Origin: Serpula lacrymans var. lacrymans S7.9
Lineage: Eukaryota; Basidiomycota; Agaricomycetes; Boletales; Serpulaceae
Length of the DNA: 64,000 nucleotides
Reading direction: 5' to 3'
NCBI RefSeq assembly: GCF_000218685.1
Contig: NW_006763290.1
Location: forward strand, 5,606,908 to 5,670,907
Below the pieces are notes generated by a model. The model saw only the letters and a program-made list of their open reading frames with translations, was not told the origin of the DNA and did no database searches. Positions 44,338 through 54,425 of the stretch are shown here, piece by piece; position 1 is the stretch's first letter, and each line of letters begins with the position of its first letter. Both the position numbers and the translations under genes were made by a program.

Positions 44338-46443
44338 CTAAAAATTTGTATGTGAGGCCTCGTGAAATATAGTATTACCCCAGGCGACAAGACAATTCAA
44401 CAGAGCTTCATATCGAGCGCGCATAAGAACATTATTCAAGATAACATCATCAACTATGTGTAGAATATAATCATAAAATTCACCAAATTTTGCCATAGCA
44501 AATCCCTCATGGTGGTATTCTCCACCCACAGACTCTTCTAAACAGCAAGCCAGAGAAGCCCCAACAGTTCCAAACGCAAACTTGAGGGATGCGGCGGATT
44601 CCAGGAGATGAGCATGACCACCACGCCACACAAAATGAAGAACCACAGAAATGAAGACCTCTGACTCAAAGTGTAAAATGACCGACGACTGACCCGTTGA
44701 ATCCTAGTAGATAGACGAGTCAGTGAAACTGGGATTTGAACTGTGAAAAAGATTTACCAGTTCTACGCAATTCATGAAGAGATACTCTGGCTTCTTCAGC
44801 AGGTGAGAAGAAACCCGAGTGCGATGGTCTTTCTCCGATTCGTTAGACCAGATGTCAATGTGTAGGCCATACCCAATCTCTGAAGCTCCTTTTGATAGCG
44901 ACTTGGCCACATTGCGCAAGAGCGCAAGATGGTTGAAAATGGTCCTCTTCCTTGCTAGGGACCATGGATACTCACCCTGGATCAAGTATGCGCGTGCACC
45001 AGTGTCAAGACATGCTGTGACGATCGAACCTTGCACATCCCAGGTGGGCATTCCAGCTTGGTTAAACACCTTCTTTAAAATCTCCATCTTGGCCACATCC
45101 ATGCCCGCCTTGTCGAGCTTGGTATTTCCGGCTTTGCTTTGGCGAGGAGGAGGCGGCGGCGGCACAGCAGTCTGTTGGGCCAAATTTTGTGGCGCTGACA
45201 GGTCCAAATAAGTGTCGAGTTGAGGGGGGTTAGGCTGGGAAGAGACCCGGCTCTGACCAGGTTGAGGAGTGTTCAATCCCGGCACAAGAACATTTGAAGC
45301 TGGCGGTGTAGGCGGCAGATCGTTTACCATGCGTTTACTGGTTCTTTCTGTTGCGGCATCTCTGGTTTCTCCGACCCTCTGGTGTAGTGAGGTAATATGT
45401 CAGTGAATATAATCAATCAAAATTTATTCACACTTACTCTGACTACCCCATGGGTCCATTCACCCTCGATCATTTCATGTGGATGACGAGGTACATGTGC
45501 TAATACAACCCGCATCCCAGGAGGAGCTAGACCCCTACCATATCACTCCAACATGATTCTCTGAGAGCCGCTAGCAGAATCGGCCAAGGTATTCATGTCT
45601 CGGAGATGTCGTGAGCTGACTCTTCTCAGAGATTGGGAACCGATATCTTGCACATGAGGGGCTTCAGCTTGCTGCTGCTGGTTGGAACGTACCAAGTTTC
45701 CAGCACGGGAAACCTGAGGATACGGCTGGTAACAATGCTGGGATGAAGGGGACAATGTGGACCAGTGGATTGGCTGAAGATGTCGGCCTTCTAAAGGCAG
45801 GGCATTGCCAACAAAACCAGACAATGTGGGCAGTTGGTATGGAGGATGCACAGGGGGGTTGGAAGGATCCCGTGCAGAGAGAGCTGGAATCAAAGGACGT
45901 GAATAAAGAGCTAAAGGATCCTGCGCAGATGGAGCTGGAATGGATGGATGAGAATAAGCAGAAGGATCCGAAGGATCCCGTGCAGAAGGGGCTGTAACCA
46001 AAGGACGAGAATAAAGAGCTAAATGAGCCTGCTCAGAAGGAGCTGGAATCGATGGATGAGAATAAGCAGCTAACGGAGCTGGAATGGAGGGACAAGGATA
46101 AGCAGCTGAATGAGCCTGCACAGAAGGAGCTGGAACCGATAGACGGTAGGTTGTGGGATTATGATCATGGCCTTCGCTATCTTCTTCATCTTCTTCATCC
46201 TCATGCAGATCTTCATCATTGTACCAGTCCTCGAGATTCTCAGGGAGATCCACTTCGAGTCCTAGTTGCGACTGCATCAACTTTCCAGACAGATTCAAAC
46301 CTGAACTTTTTTTTGGTTTGGGCACATTCTTCAAGTTCGTACCAGAAATCAGTATCAGCTGGGTGTATAATGAATGTGTACTCACTCATACATTTACCCT
46401 CCTTTTTTGCCTAGGTTCCGGTTTCGTGGCTGTCGAGGACATG
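44338..46443 (-). CDS. Transposon-associated protein, DUF6532-like
   Basis: Start at 46443 (MSSTATKPEPRQKRR), then a 39-nt intron. A large exon carries an acidic patch (about 46170-46200) and four or more degenerate repeats of the type SIPAPSAQDPLALYSRPL. After an intron comes PPPPPPRQSKAGNTKLDK, MPTWDVQGSIVTACLDTG, EYPWSLARKRTIFNHLAL, and KPEYLFMNCVELV. The last exon is SLKFAFGTVGASLACCLEE, FGEFYDYILHIVDDVIL, ending at 44338. The C-terminal half resembles the agaricomycete DUF6532 family, which often lies beside Plavaka-type transposons. This is recollection of a family pattern, moderately sure. Function unknown. Confidence 0.5.
45830..46150 (-). repeat. Degenerate coding repeats in the DUF6532-like gene
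   Basis: Repeated SHPSIPAPS / LALYSRPL blocks of about 30 codons. The plus strand shows recurrent GAGCTGGAAT and GGACGTGAATAAAGAGCTAA-like units. Confidence 0.6.
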
Positions 46444-46711
46444 GATAGTGTTTGCAAAGAGTTGTATTTGCCATTTCCATGGCATGAGCAGCCTCAAGGC
46501 CTCACATAATCAGCCTCGAGGCATCCCAAAATATGACAATGTTGTGGTAGATGCTGAGTTGCGAAGTGTGACTCCACCTGATTGCCTCTTTGGTTCACAG
46601 ACAAGAGCTTCAGTTATCACGTCTATATCCAGTACATCCAGTAAATACTTATACATGTGGTACATCAATCAGGAGCAGATAAATACTATGCCATGAACTG
46701 TTATACCCACA

Positions 46712-47589
46712 TCAAACACAACGATCAGGAGGGCTTCCTCGTGGTTCCGATGAATTGCTGTCTGAATCATCATCAGTTGAATCAGGCTCATCCACGCCAC
46801 TGAGCTGACCCAAATCACAGTCGTATGGCAGATGCACAGGCGGGAGATCCTCCATAGGAATGCCATGACCCATACTACCCATAGATAAAGACAAACCACA
46901 AGCCAGCACATAGACTTCCACCTGTTGAATTTCTTCAGAAATGCTCTTAAAATCAATAGCATTCCTGTCCTGGAGAGCCTGAAAGGCCTCCATGTCCTCT
47001 TTCTCCATCTCAAGCCCACATATGTTGAGATGTTCTTTCAAGGTGTCCAACTCCGCATCAGCAACAGATAACAACATCTCATTTTCACCCTGAACTAAAA
47101 TTGACTGCACATTTTTTCTCCTTGATCTTCCAAGCTGTAGCCAGAATGTCGTGACGGATTCTTTCACGACTCACGTACTTGAGAGAAGTGGCCTTCTTGA
47201 TTGCGCTGTCCGACAAAGTGGCAAGACCATGCCTTAACAGCTTCTCTGCCTGTAAAATTAGAATCATCATCAATGATTGAGCTAGATCAGATTAGCACAA
47301 AGACACATACTTGTTTCACTGCACAAGGGGCCGGCAAAGAACACGAGCCACGCTCAAGTCTTCTGATTGTAATTTTATGCTCAAGCGCAACCTGGTACTT
47401 TTTTCTGTTATAAGCACGTGGTGTATACAAGGCTCTGGGAGGAGGAGAGCTGGATAAGTTGACCTTGGGTTGCTTAGGTGAAAAGCTAGTGGTGCTGGAT
47501 TGATGGTTGGACTTGTGGCTAGATTGTGTGGATTGTGTGTCACTTCCTGAGAAATCAGAGGAAGGGATTTGAATGGTCAGTGAGGACAT
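46712..47589 (-). CDS. Second minus-strand accessory protein, unknown family
   Basis: ATG at 47589 (MSSLTIQIPSSDFSGSD) begins a Ser-rich N-terminus. An intron (about 47250-47311) leads to AEKLLRHGLATLSDSAIKKA and SRERIRHDILATAWKIK. The frame then changes at an A6 run near 47112, giving NVQSILVQGENEMLLSVADA, then ICGLEMEKEDMEAFQALQ and an acidic tail ending at 46712. The frame change may be a mutation. Heptad-like charged helices suggest a coiled coil. It lies head-to-head with the Plavaka transposase, 137 bases apart, so the two may share a promoter. I do not know the family. Confidence 0.45.
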
Positions 47590-47726
47590 TGCAGGCAGAG
47601 AAATTTGCAAGGAGGGGTACTACCTGGTGAGAGAAACAAGTAGAGATTTTGGATAGTCAGAGTTTTAAGGACTTGTGCATTTTTTGCGTTTCTTTTTGCT
47701 TAGCGATCCATCAAAATTGGCTCAAA
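47590..47726. promoter_or_regulatory. Short divergent promoter region
   Basis: A 137-bp spacer between the minus-strand accessory gene and the plus-strand transposase. No clear TATA box was found. Confidence 0.3.
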
Positions 47727-48649
47727 ATGCCAGCACAGATTCCATGTCCCAATTGTCACAATCTATACAGCAACTTGGTGGCCATTGTGCAGCATCTGAA
47801 TGACAGTACCAGTTGCTGGGCTTGTACTGAATTTCCCATAGGTCGTGTTAGACCAGATCCTGAGGTGCAACAACACAAACCAGAGGAAGATATACTACGT
47901 ACACGGTTTCGCTACCATCCTTCATCTGGATATATTTTCAGCCAAGGGTTGAATATAATGGAGGAAATAGACACTGACCAATTTGCTTATGGGCGCCGCA
48001 ATAACATCTATTATCCATTTCAGGATAGGGCAGAATGGGAATTAGCAAAGTTTCTCTGCAAGTGTTTGACCCAGACACAGATTGACCGTTTCATGCACTT
48101 GGAATGGGTAAGTTCTTCTCCATCACAACTGATTTATACTGACATAATTGTAAAACTAGCTCAAAACTTGATATGTGCCTTCTTTCAAGAGCAAGAGTCA
48201 ACTCATGTCTTGGATGGAATGGTTACCTACAGGGCCTCGGTGGAAAGTGGAGGAGATTGAACTGGAAGGTTACGACTCAACTCCAATCCATCTGATATAT
48301 CAAGACACTTTGGAGGTAGCCCAGCACACATTTGCGAATCCGGTTTTTGCTCAACATATGATGTTTTATCCCAAGGAAGTAGAAGCTTCTGGGGAAAGAC
48401 AATATGGCGAATTTTTTACTGGTCAGGAGGCATTCAGAATTCAGGTGAGTCATCCTGCTATTACACGTTGTCATGCACCAAAGTTGATTGGTAGCATGGA
48501 CAGGTGTCAATAACGAAGTGAATATTCAAAAAGACTCGCCTTTGCGCCACACAGGCACAGTGCCACGTGGAATAGTAATTAATATTGCCTTTTTCGAACT
48601 TGTGGCTAATCAGCACCACCTCTATTAGGCAATCCAGTCACGCTCACCT

Positions 48650-49321
48650 TTGCTTTCCATTCGGTACTTTCCGCATTTCGGCATTTCGGCAAATTTTCAC
48701 GTTGCCACTGGCTACACATTGCATTGCACCCTCGCTTTTGTTGTTTCCCTTACTCCCCTTCCTTTGCCTAGCCCCACCATGGGCCCCTTCCTCTCCTTTT
48801 TATTCTCACCTGATGGTTGTTTCTGGATCCCCATTCTAATCCACTTTTCCGTCACCTCCACCCTCCTCCTCCTCATCTTATTTGCACCCCCACCATTTCT
48901 GATGTCACCACTTCCTATCCGCTTCCGTTGCCGATCCGTTGACTACCACGTGCCATTGCTGATATCAGCAAAGCCCCTGCAGCCGGTCCAAATAGGGCAA
49001 CAGGTCCATCTTCATGACGTCGATCTGCCATCATATACTATCAAAACATCGGTCGCTCATCTTGCCTGGTTGGAGCGTGGGTGGGTAGTTTTTGAGCTGG
49101 AGAAGGTTCATCCCCTTGTGTCACCCATGTTTATTGCTGTCCCATTCACTTGGGTACACTTATCATTTGTCCATCGTCTTCGCTACAGCTACACCTACCA
49201 CACGCTGCCTGGGACTCACTTGTTCCAAATTGGAACTACTCCTCTCCCTCCCTCGTTTGATCAGGTGGTCCAACACAACCAGTCCATTGGTAAGGCCATG
49301 GAACTGTCAGATTTGGACTAG
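48650..49321 (+). CDS. Conserved ORF of element III, copy B
   Basis: A 223-codon open frame, no ATG before MGPFLSFLFSPDGCFW in some readings. A one-base loss near 48660 relative to copy A breaks the first 20 codons. It has one predicted membrane helix (PILIHFSVTSTLLLLILF), then VDYHVPLLISAKPLQPV, YTIKTSVAHLAWLERGW, PFTWVHLSFVHRLRYSY, and ends AMELSDLD. The frame is kept between copies apart from these lesions, so it may once have been translated. No family recognised. Confidence 0.4.
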   Translation: MLSIRYFPHFGISANFHVATGYTLHCTLAFVVSLTPLPLPSPTMGPFLSFLFSPDGCFWIPILIHFSVTSTLLLLILFAPPPFLMSPLPIRFRCRSVDYHVPLLISAKPLQPVQIGQQVHLHDVDLPSYTIKTSVAHLAWLERGWVVFELEKVHPLVSPMFIAVPFTWVHLSFVHRLRYSYTYHTLPGTHLFQIGTTPLPPSFDQVVQHNQSIGKAMELSDLD

Positions 49322-49492
49322 GTGGTGGACCGGTGGCTCCAGTTTCTTTTTTTTCAGCAGAACATTCATTTACAGTGCAATTAATTATGATTTTTGAATC
49401 ATTTTTATGGACAAATATTTTTTTAGAATGCCTGACTGACAATAAAGGAACTGTGTTGATATTGATAGTATTTTGCCTTGCCCTTTTTTTAC

Positions 49493-49753
49493 NNNNNNNN
49501 NNNNNNNNNNNNNNNNNNNNNNNNNNNNNNNNNNNNNNNNNNNNNNNNNNNNNNNNNNNNNNNNNNNNNNNNNNNNNNNNNNNNNNNNNNNNNNNNNNNN
49601 NNNNNNNNNNNNNNNNNNNNNNNNNNNNNNNNNNNNNNNNNNNNNNNNNNNNNNNNNNNNNNNNNNNNNNNNNNNNNNNNNNNNNNNNNNNNNNNNNNNN
49701 NNNNNNNNNNNNNNNNNNNNNNNNNNNNNNNNNNNNNNNNNNNNNNNNNNNNN
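49493..49753. other. Assembly gap (261 N)
   Basis: Runs from TTTTTTTAC to CCAAAAAA within element III copy B. In copy A the matching stretch (32576-32841) is about 266 bases, so the gap length is realistic. It spans the TATA-containing part. All open frames across the N run are artefacts. Confidence 0.95.
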
Positions 49754-51480
49754 CCAAAAAAAAAAAACAAGCACTCGATTCCAGACTTCTTCTCTAATCT
49801 TAAGTCCACTTCTTACTGCTACTTGTGATCCAGTGTGGTCACAACACTTCCCACTGCTACCACTGTTAATTGCTGTCATTGTCACTCCCCACTTTTGAAG
49901 TCATTGTTATCCCTTTCGATTAGAGTCCTTCTGAGCACTACAGTTTGTGTGTCAGGAGCCTGCTATCACTGGGAACCTTGTCACCTTGTCATCCTCGTCG
50001 TTCTCAAACCTACCTTGTGCTACAATTAGCAAGGTAGTGCTCATATATACTCATCACTAAGCCCCTATCTTCTATAAATTCAACTATCCCTCCTCCTCAA
50101 AACCCACACTCGTACACCTCTGGGTTTTACTTTGAAGGATCTTTATATGTACCACCCCACGAACAACCAGACCACTCCACTGTTCTAGGAGGCAAAGCCC
50201 ATAAACAAGTTCCGTGGAATCTGGGAGGATTGTGTGTTAGTTTGTTTTTGTGTGTGGTTTTCTAACAGCAGTTCTCATCATCGACAATGTGTTAACTTAT
50301 GATCAATTTCACCAGGATGAGCTACCTGTAGGCGCAACAATAGTCCCCATCATCCTCAGGTCGGATAAAACAGCTGTCATGAGAGGGACGGGCAATATTG
50401 AAATGCATCCCACCTTTCTAACAATCAGTAACATCAGATCTGATGTGCGAATGAAAGCCACTACTCATACTTGGAGTTGTGTTGCTTTCATCCCAACACC
50501 CAAGTTTGAAGCCCATTCGGACTATCAGGGTATTCTTCAGGCCCGTGTTTGGCACAAATGCATGGATAGGGTCACCATGAACTTGAAGATTGCTGCCAAG
50601 GTTGGCACATTCATACCTGACCCTTTTGGCACCATTAGATACGTGTACACACCTCTCGTTGCATATCAAGCTGATCTACCCGAAGCTCAAGTTATAGCTT
50701 GTGTCGCCAAAAATTCATCCCCGGTATCTCTCGCTACTCAGTCTCAGTTTGGCAATGCGGAGGTGTACCCTCCCTGTACAGCAAGACATACCTTAGAACA
50801 GATCTTCAAGATCTCGCAGAAGATTGACCCCTGGAAATTAAATGAGTTTCAGATAGCGGCAAAGGAAGTCGGCATCAATGGCGTACATCAGCCATTTTGG
50901 AGAAATTGGCACCTCGCTGACCCGTCCGTATTTCTGACGCCCAAACTCTTGCATACGTGTTATAAATTCTTCTTTGACCATGTCCTCGTCTGGTGCAAGG
51001 AAGTTTTAGGGCACCAGGAGCTAGATAATCGCTATAAAAGTCACAACAAGCGAGTTGGATTCCGCCACTTTGACAAGGGCGTTACAAGTGTCAAGCAGAT
51101 GACCGGATGCGAACATTAAGATATCCAGCGTACTATTTTCCCCACAATTGCGGGCGCGGTTGCTCCTAACTTCGTCTTTGCTATTCAATCAATGATTGAC
51201 TTCATCTATGCTGCACAACATCCTGTCCAAACTCCCAGTTCTATCAAGAAAATGGTCCAATCCCTTGAACAGTTTCATTGGCATAAGGGTGCTATATTAG
51301 AGGCGGAAGCTAGGAGAGGTAAAAATGACACAATAGATAATTTCAGGATCCCCAAGCTCGAGCTCATGCAGCACTTTGCCCGGTCAATCGAGAACAATGG
51401 TACTATCCCTCAATATACTGGAGATGTCGTAGAACGCCTACTTATCACAAATTGCAAGCATACATTCCAGCAGACTAACC

Positions 51481-51802
51481 TGACAAAACTGGATAAACCC
51501 GGTCTCTGCCGAAGCAGCCATTGTTCTCCATGGAGCATAGCCACCACTCCATGGAGTAACCATTGTTCTCCTAGGAGTCATTATACTGTAGCGAGTAGCA
51601 CCTCCGACTATAAGTAGTAGGGGGTTTAGTATAGGAATACCTCAGTCATTTCTATAGCCTCTCGGGCAGTGGCTGAGGTATGTTACATTACATTTATTAG
51701 AGATCACCTTAAACTAACATCTATTGTAGTTTCACTTAGGTAAATAATAAAGTCGTTTCTATAGCCTCTCGGGCAGCGGCTGAGTTTCACTTAGTTTTAT
51801 TA
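51481..51802. mobile_element. 322-bp insertion in a Plavaka exon
   Basis: Starts TGACAAAACTGG and ends TTTTATTA, flanked by target duplicate TAACC (51476-51480 and 51803-51807). Removing it with one TAACC restores the frame as QQTNHGKNFLTQVVK. It contains a direct repeat, CTATAGCCTCTCGGGCAG followed by T/CGGCTGAG, at about 51651 and 51760. It has no ORF of note. Could be a small LTR/TRIM-like or other non-autonomous element. Confidence 0.75.
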
Positions 51803-52551
51803 TAACCATGGGAAAAACTTCCTTACTCAGGTTGTGAAGATTCTGGACCACGTGGAGAAGCGTCGAATGTTCGACCTGTATACTCTCCTCCGCTCGAGTG
51901 GCAAGGGTTTCATAAACCAAGCCATTGCTTCAGAGGATTATGAATGTGCACTATTGCTAGCGGACCACGAAGTTGTGGACACTGATCCTCACTTTGCGTG
52001 GATATCATCCATATTGCCCCAAGAAACTCGTTTCACTGGCTCTCGTCTTGTCCGCAATCATTTTATCAAGGGCATCCTTTCTGATGACGCGTCCACAGCT
52101 TTCCATATCACTGTTGCGCCCAACATAAAAAGTATGTCACTCCAGGATGCTAGTAATCTGTATGGACTGCCGGATCTTGCAAGCACCTTCCTCCAATATT
52201 TATCTCACTATCCCGGATTCTCAGGCTCTCTCCCATTTCAAAATGTACGAGTGTGGTTCAAATTCCGAATACAGCTACACTTGGTATTCGACAACAAGAT
52301 TATCATGCCTAGTCAGCTTGTGCAAGCATACCCTCGGAACCAGCAATTTCCTTGGGGTAACTGTGATACTGTGTTATTGGGAGGTACGGGTCAAGGTGAG
52401 TTACATTTCTATTGATTGAATAATGAGACTTATAAATCATGTTCCAGAGCCTTGCGTTGTCCAGATTATCACAGCACAATGGGATCCGCACCCGTGTACA
52501 GTGATTCTGGACCTTCTGGGCATGCAACCAATCAGTATGCTTTCCAAGTAC

Positions 52552-52624
52552 GCCTTGGTAGCTTAGTTGGTAAAGCACCAGACCATGAAAGCTGGAGTCC
52601 CAGGTTCAAGCCCTGGCCAATGCA
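52552..52624 (+). tRNA. tRNA-like sequence in a Plavaka intron
   Basis: 73 nt with a cloverleaf. Acceptor GCCTTGG/CCAATGC has one mismatch. D-stem is GCTT/AAGC with AGTTGGTA loop. T-arm is CCAGG-TTCAAGC-CCTGG. Internal A-box (TAGCTTAGTTGG) and B-box (GGTTCAAGCCC) are present. The anticodon arm is one base too long (CCAG...CTGG around ACCATGAAAG) and lacks U33, so the anticodon is ambiguous (CAT or ATG). Probably a degenerate tRNA or a SINE head. Confidence 0.6.
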
Positions 52625-53321
52625 TGTTTTCTCATACTATAAACAAATGTCATAATTTGTCACAGATTCGAGCGGTTTTGGTGCCGCTTGCCAGTCACGG
52701 TGCCTTGTTACCCCAACATCTTTTGCAGACACTTATCTACGTCCAGTATTTCCGAGTGATTGCTCATCCTTCCAGCCGCCCTGAGGTCAACATGTTCGTT
52801 GTTGAATGATCATTCCACATAGATCCACAGCGCCGACATCAGCGTGTTGGGAGGATAGTGCCACTGACAGCCGTTGCTCAAGCTGTGGAGCTCATCCCGT
52901 TGTATGGCGCCACAAAGGATCCAGCCATCAATGTAAGTAATTCGCTGGAGTTGCCAACTCATTTTTTTTGAACTGCTACTCAGACAAGGAGGTTTATCGC
53001 TTGATGTTAGTAGATGAGGACTGATGATTCTAGTTGATTCGGACGACTATGGACTATGGTATTGCTTACTTGCTTTGAGGGCATCACTCCTGTACTACTA
53101 GTAGAATTATGTCGCTTTCATTGTCTTTTCATTATCTTTGCTTATCTTTGATCAATGATTCAATGGTTTTTTGTTTCTTACAGCATAATGGAATCTAATC
53201 GCTGAGATATGAATTATCGTTGTAAGATAAACATTATCAGTCTACGATTACAGTAGATATGGTATCAGGATCTCTCTCATCCAAATAAGGAAACCGGCGC
53301 AACTTTCCACCAATCGCATAA

Positions 53322-53345
53322 GTTGGCGCTAGCAGAAGCGCCGAC
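53322..53345. repeat. 9-bp hairpin
   Basis: GTTGGCGCT pairs with AGCGCCGAC across a 6-base loop, with one G-T pair. Confidence 0.5.
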
Positions 53346-53609
53346 TTAGCCGCTGTCAAGTCGTTTTGCAGATGTGGTGTTCAATATTCAATATTCAATA
53401 TTCAAGCTTGAAATGCGTCTATTCAAAAACCGCATAGCTCCCTACCGAATAGCAAGTTTGAAATGTATATAAATGTCAATGTCAATGACGAGAAGGCAGC
53501 ATCGTAAAAATATGGGAACGAGCCCCCCAAAGCGGTGGGTGCGCTCCCTCTTTCTCTTTCTCTATCGTCATAAAGAACGAGCGGGCGAGCGAAAGCCAAA
53601 AACCATCAT

Positions 53610-53915
53610 TCGAAACCGTCTTATCACGCGCACGCGACCTGTTTTTCGCCCCGACCACTTTGAAGAACGTGGAGGACGGAGGTGAGAGCGTGGGGGGAGG
53701 GGCGTTGTGAAAACGACCCCCCCACCCTCCGTCCATCCGTCCAGTCGTTATCATCATCATCCCATCAATCCACACCCTCATCGTCCCGTCCCCAGACCCA
53801 GATGGGCCCACTCGGCCGCTCGTCGTTCGCATCCCGGTGACACCTGCGACTGCCTTTCAAAAATACAGCGGTGACGTATCTGTCTCATTTTATCATCAGA
53901 ACCAGATATGAGCAA
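53610..53915 (-). pseudogene. Decayed duplicate of terminal WD40 repeats
   Basis: Stretches of this region match the 3' end of the adjacent WD40 array in the same order and orientation. TCATCGTCCCGTCCCCAGAC corresponds to the segment near 54915. TTATCATCAGAACCAGATAT (53889-53912) is identical to one near 55053. GTGAAAACGACC parallels GTGAAACGGCCC. It is full of small indels. It is the remnant of a partial duplication of repeats 12-14. Confidence 0.6.
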
Positions 53916-54425
53916 GTTAAAGGTTGAGTAAGTAGACCACGGCTCCTACCTACCTACCTACCAAGCTCAAGGTTATATAAACTATGAAAGAAACTTCACA
54001 AAGCCCAAAGTACGAGCCCCGAACGGATGCGGTTTTCGCCGGTGTTCTATCGAATGAAAGACAAGCCCAAGTGTTTGAGATCGTCGACTCTGCCAGCTAG
54101 GTCTCTACCGTGACGGACTCGGACTCTACACTTAGTCTCCTGTCCCGAGCCATTGGCATTGGCAGGCGCTCGTAGAGATATAAGCGCAGATGATGTCCGG
54201 CTCGCGTGAGCCGTCACGCTATTCACTGAGATGGATGGTGTGGAATAGCACTGGAGGAGTCGAGGCGGCGGCGGGTGTCCGAGCCGTTTAGACCCACTGG
54301 TAGCGTGACTGCGATGCAGGTGTACATCTGGTTTTTCTTCAAACCTGAGCCTTGTATGTTTTTTAGCTGATGTGAACGTATGGGTTATAGTTTGTGATGA
54401 AGACAGAAAGCGACCTCCGCGTTCA

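Larger units (their letters stand above)
48469..50286 (+). mobile_element. Element III copy B
   Basis: 1,818 bp, inverted relative to copy A and highly similar. Starts TGTCATGCACC, ends ATCATCGACA. Flanks ACGT (48465-48468) and ATGT (50287-50290) are a 4-bp target duplicate with one C/T difference. It sits inside a Plavaka intron. Without it the intron is 49 nt, a normal length here. Confidence 0.85.
47727..53024 (+). pseudogene. Plavaka-family transposase, interrupted and decayed
   Basis: Start MPAQIPCPNCHNLYSN with the N-terminal C2H2-like finger (CPNC ... VQHLND ... C). Then YYPFQDRAEWELAKFL and WMEWLPTGPRWKVEEIEL. The core reads DELPVGATIVPIILRSDKT, TISNIRSDVRMKAT and FQIAAKEVGINGVHQPFW. 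Later come EKRRMFDLYTLLR, NCDTVLLGG, and the C-terminal PLTAVAQAVELIPLYG with DKEVYRLM. These are the conserved blocks of the fungal Plavaka (CACTA-like) transposases. Damage: TGA at 48169, TAA at 51117, TGA at 52807, element III copy B in an intron (48445-50315), and a 322-bp insertion in an exon (51481-51802). The cut-and-paste enzyme cannot be made from this copy. Confidence 0.88.
53025..54425. other. Intergenic with decayed WD40 relic
   Basis: Between Plavaka and the NACHT-WD40 gene. Holds an inverted repeat (53322-53345), an AATATTC tandem run (about 53382-53404), and a WD40 relic (53610-53915). No intact gene. Confidence 0.5.

Noticed and set aside
49236..49898. Several open frames across the N run
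   Set aside because: They exist only because unknown bases are read as open codons.
44000..53400. Terminal inverted repeats of the Plavaka element
   Set aside because: I compared the 44.0-44.3-kb and 53.0-53.4-kb ends by eye and found no convincing inverted match. Element borders are left open.
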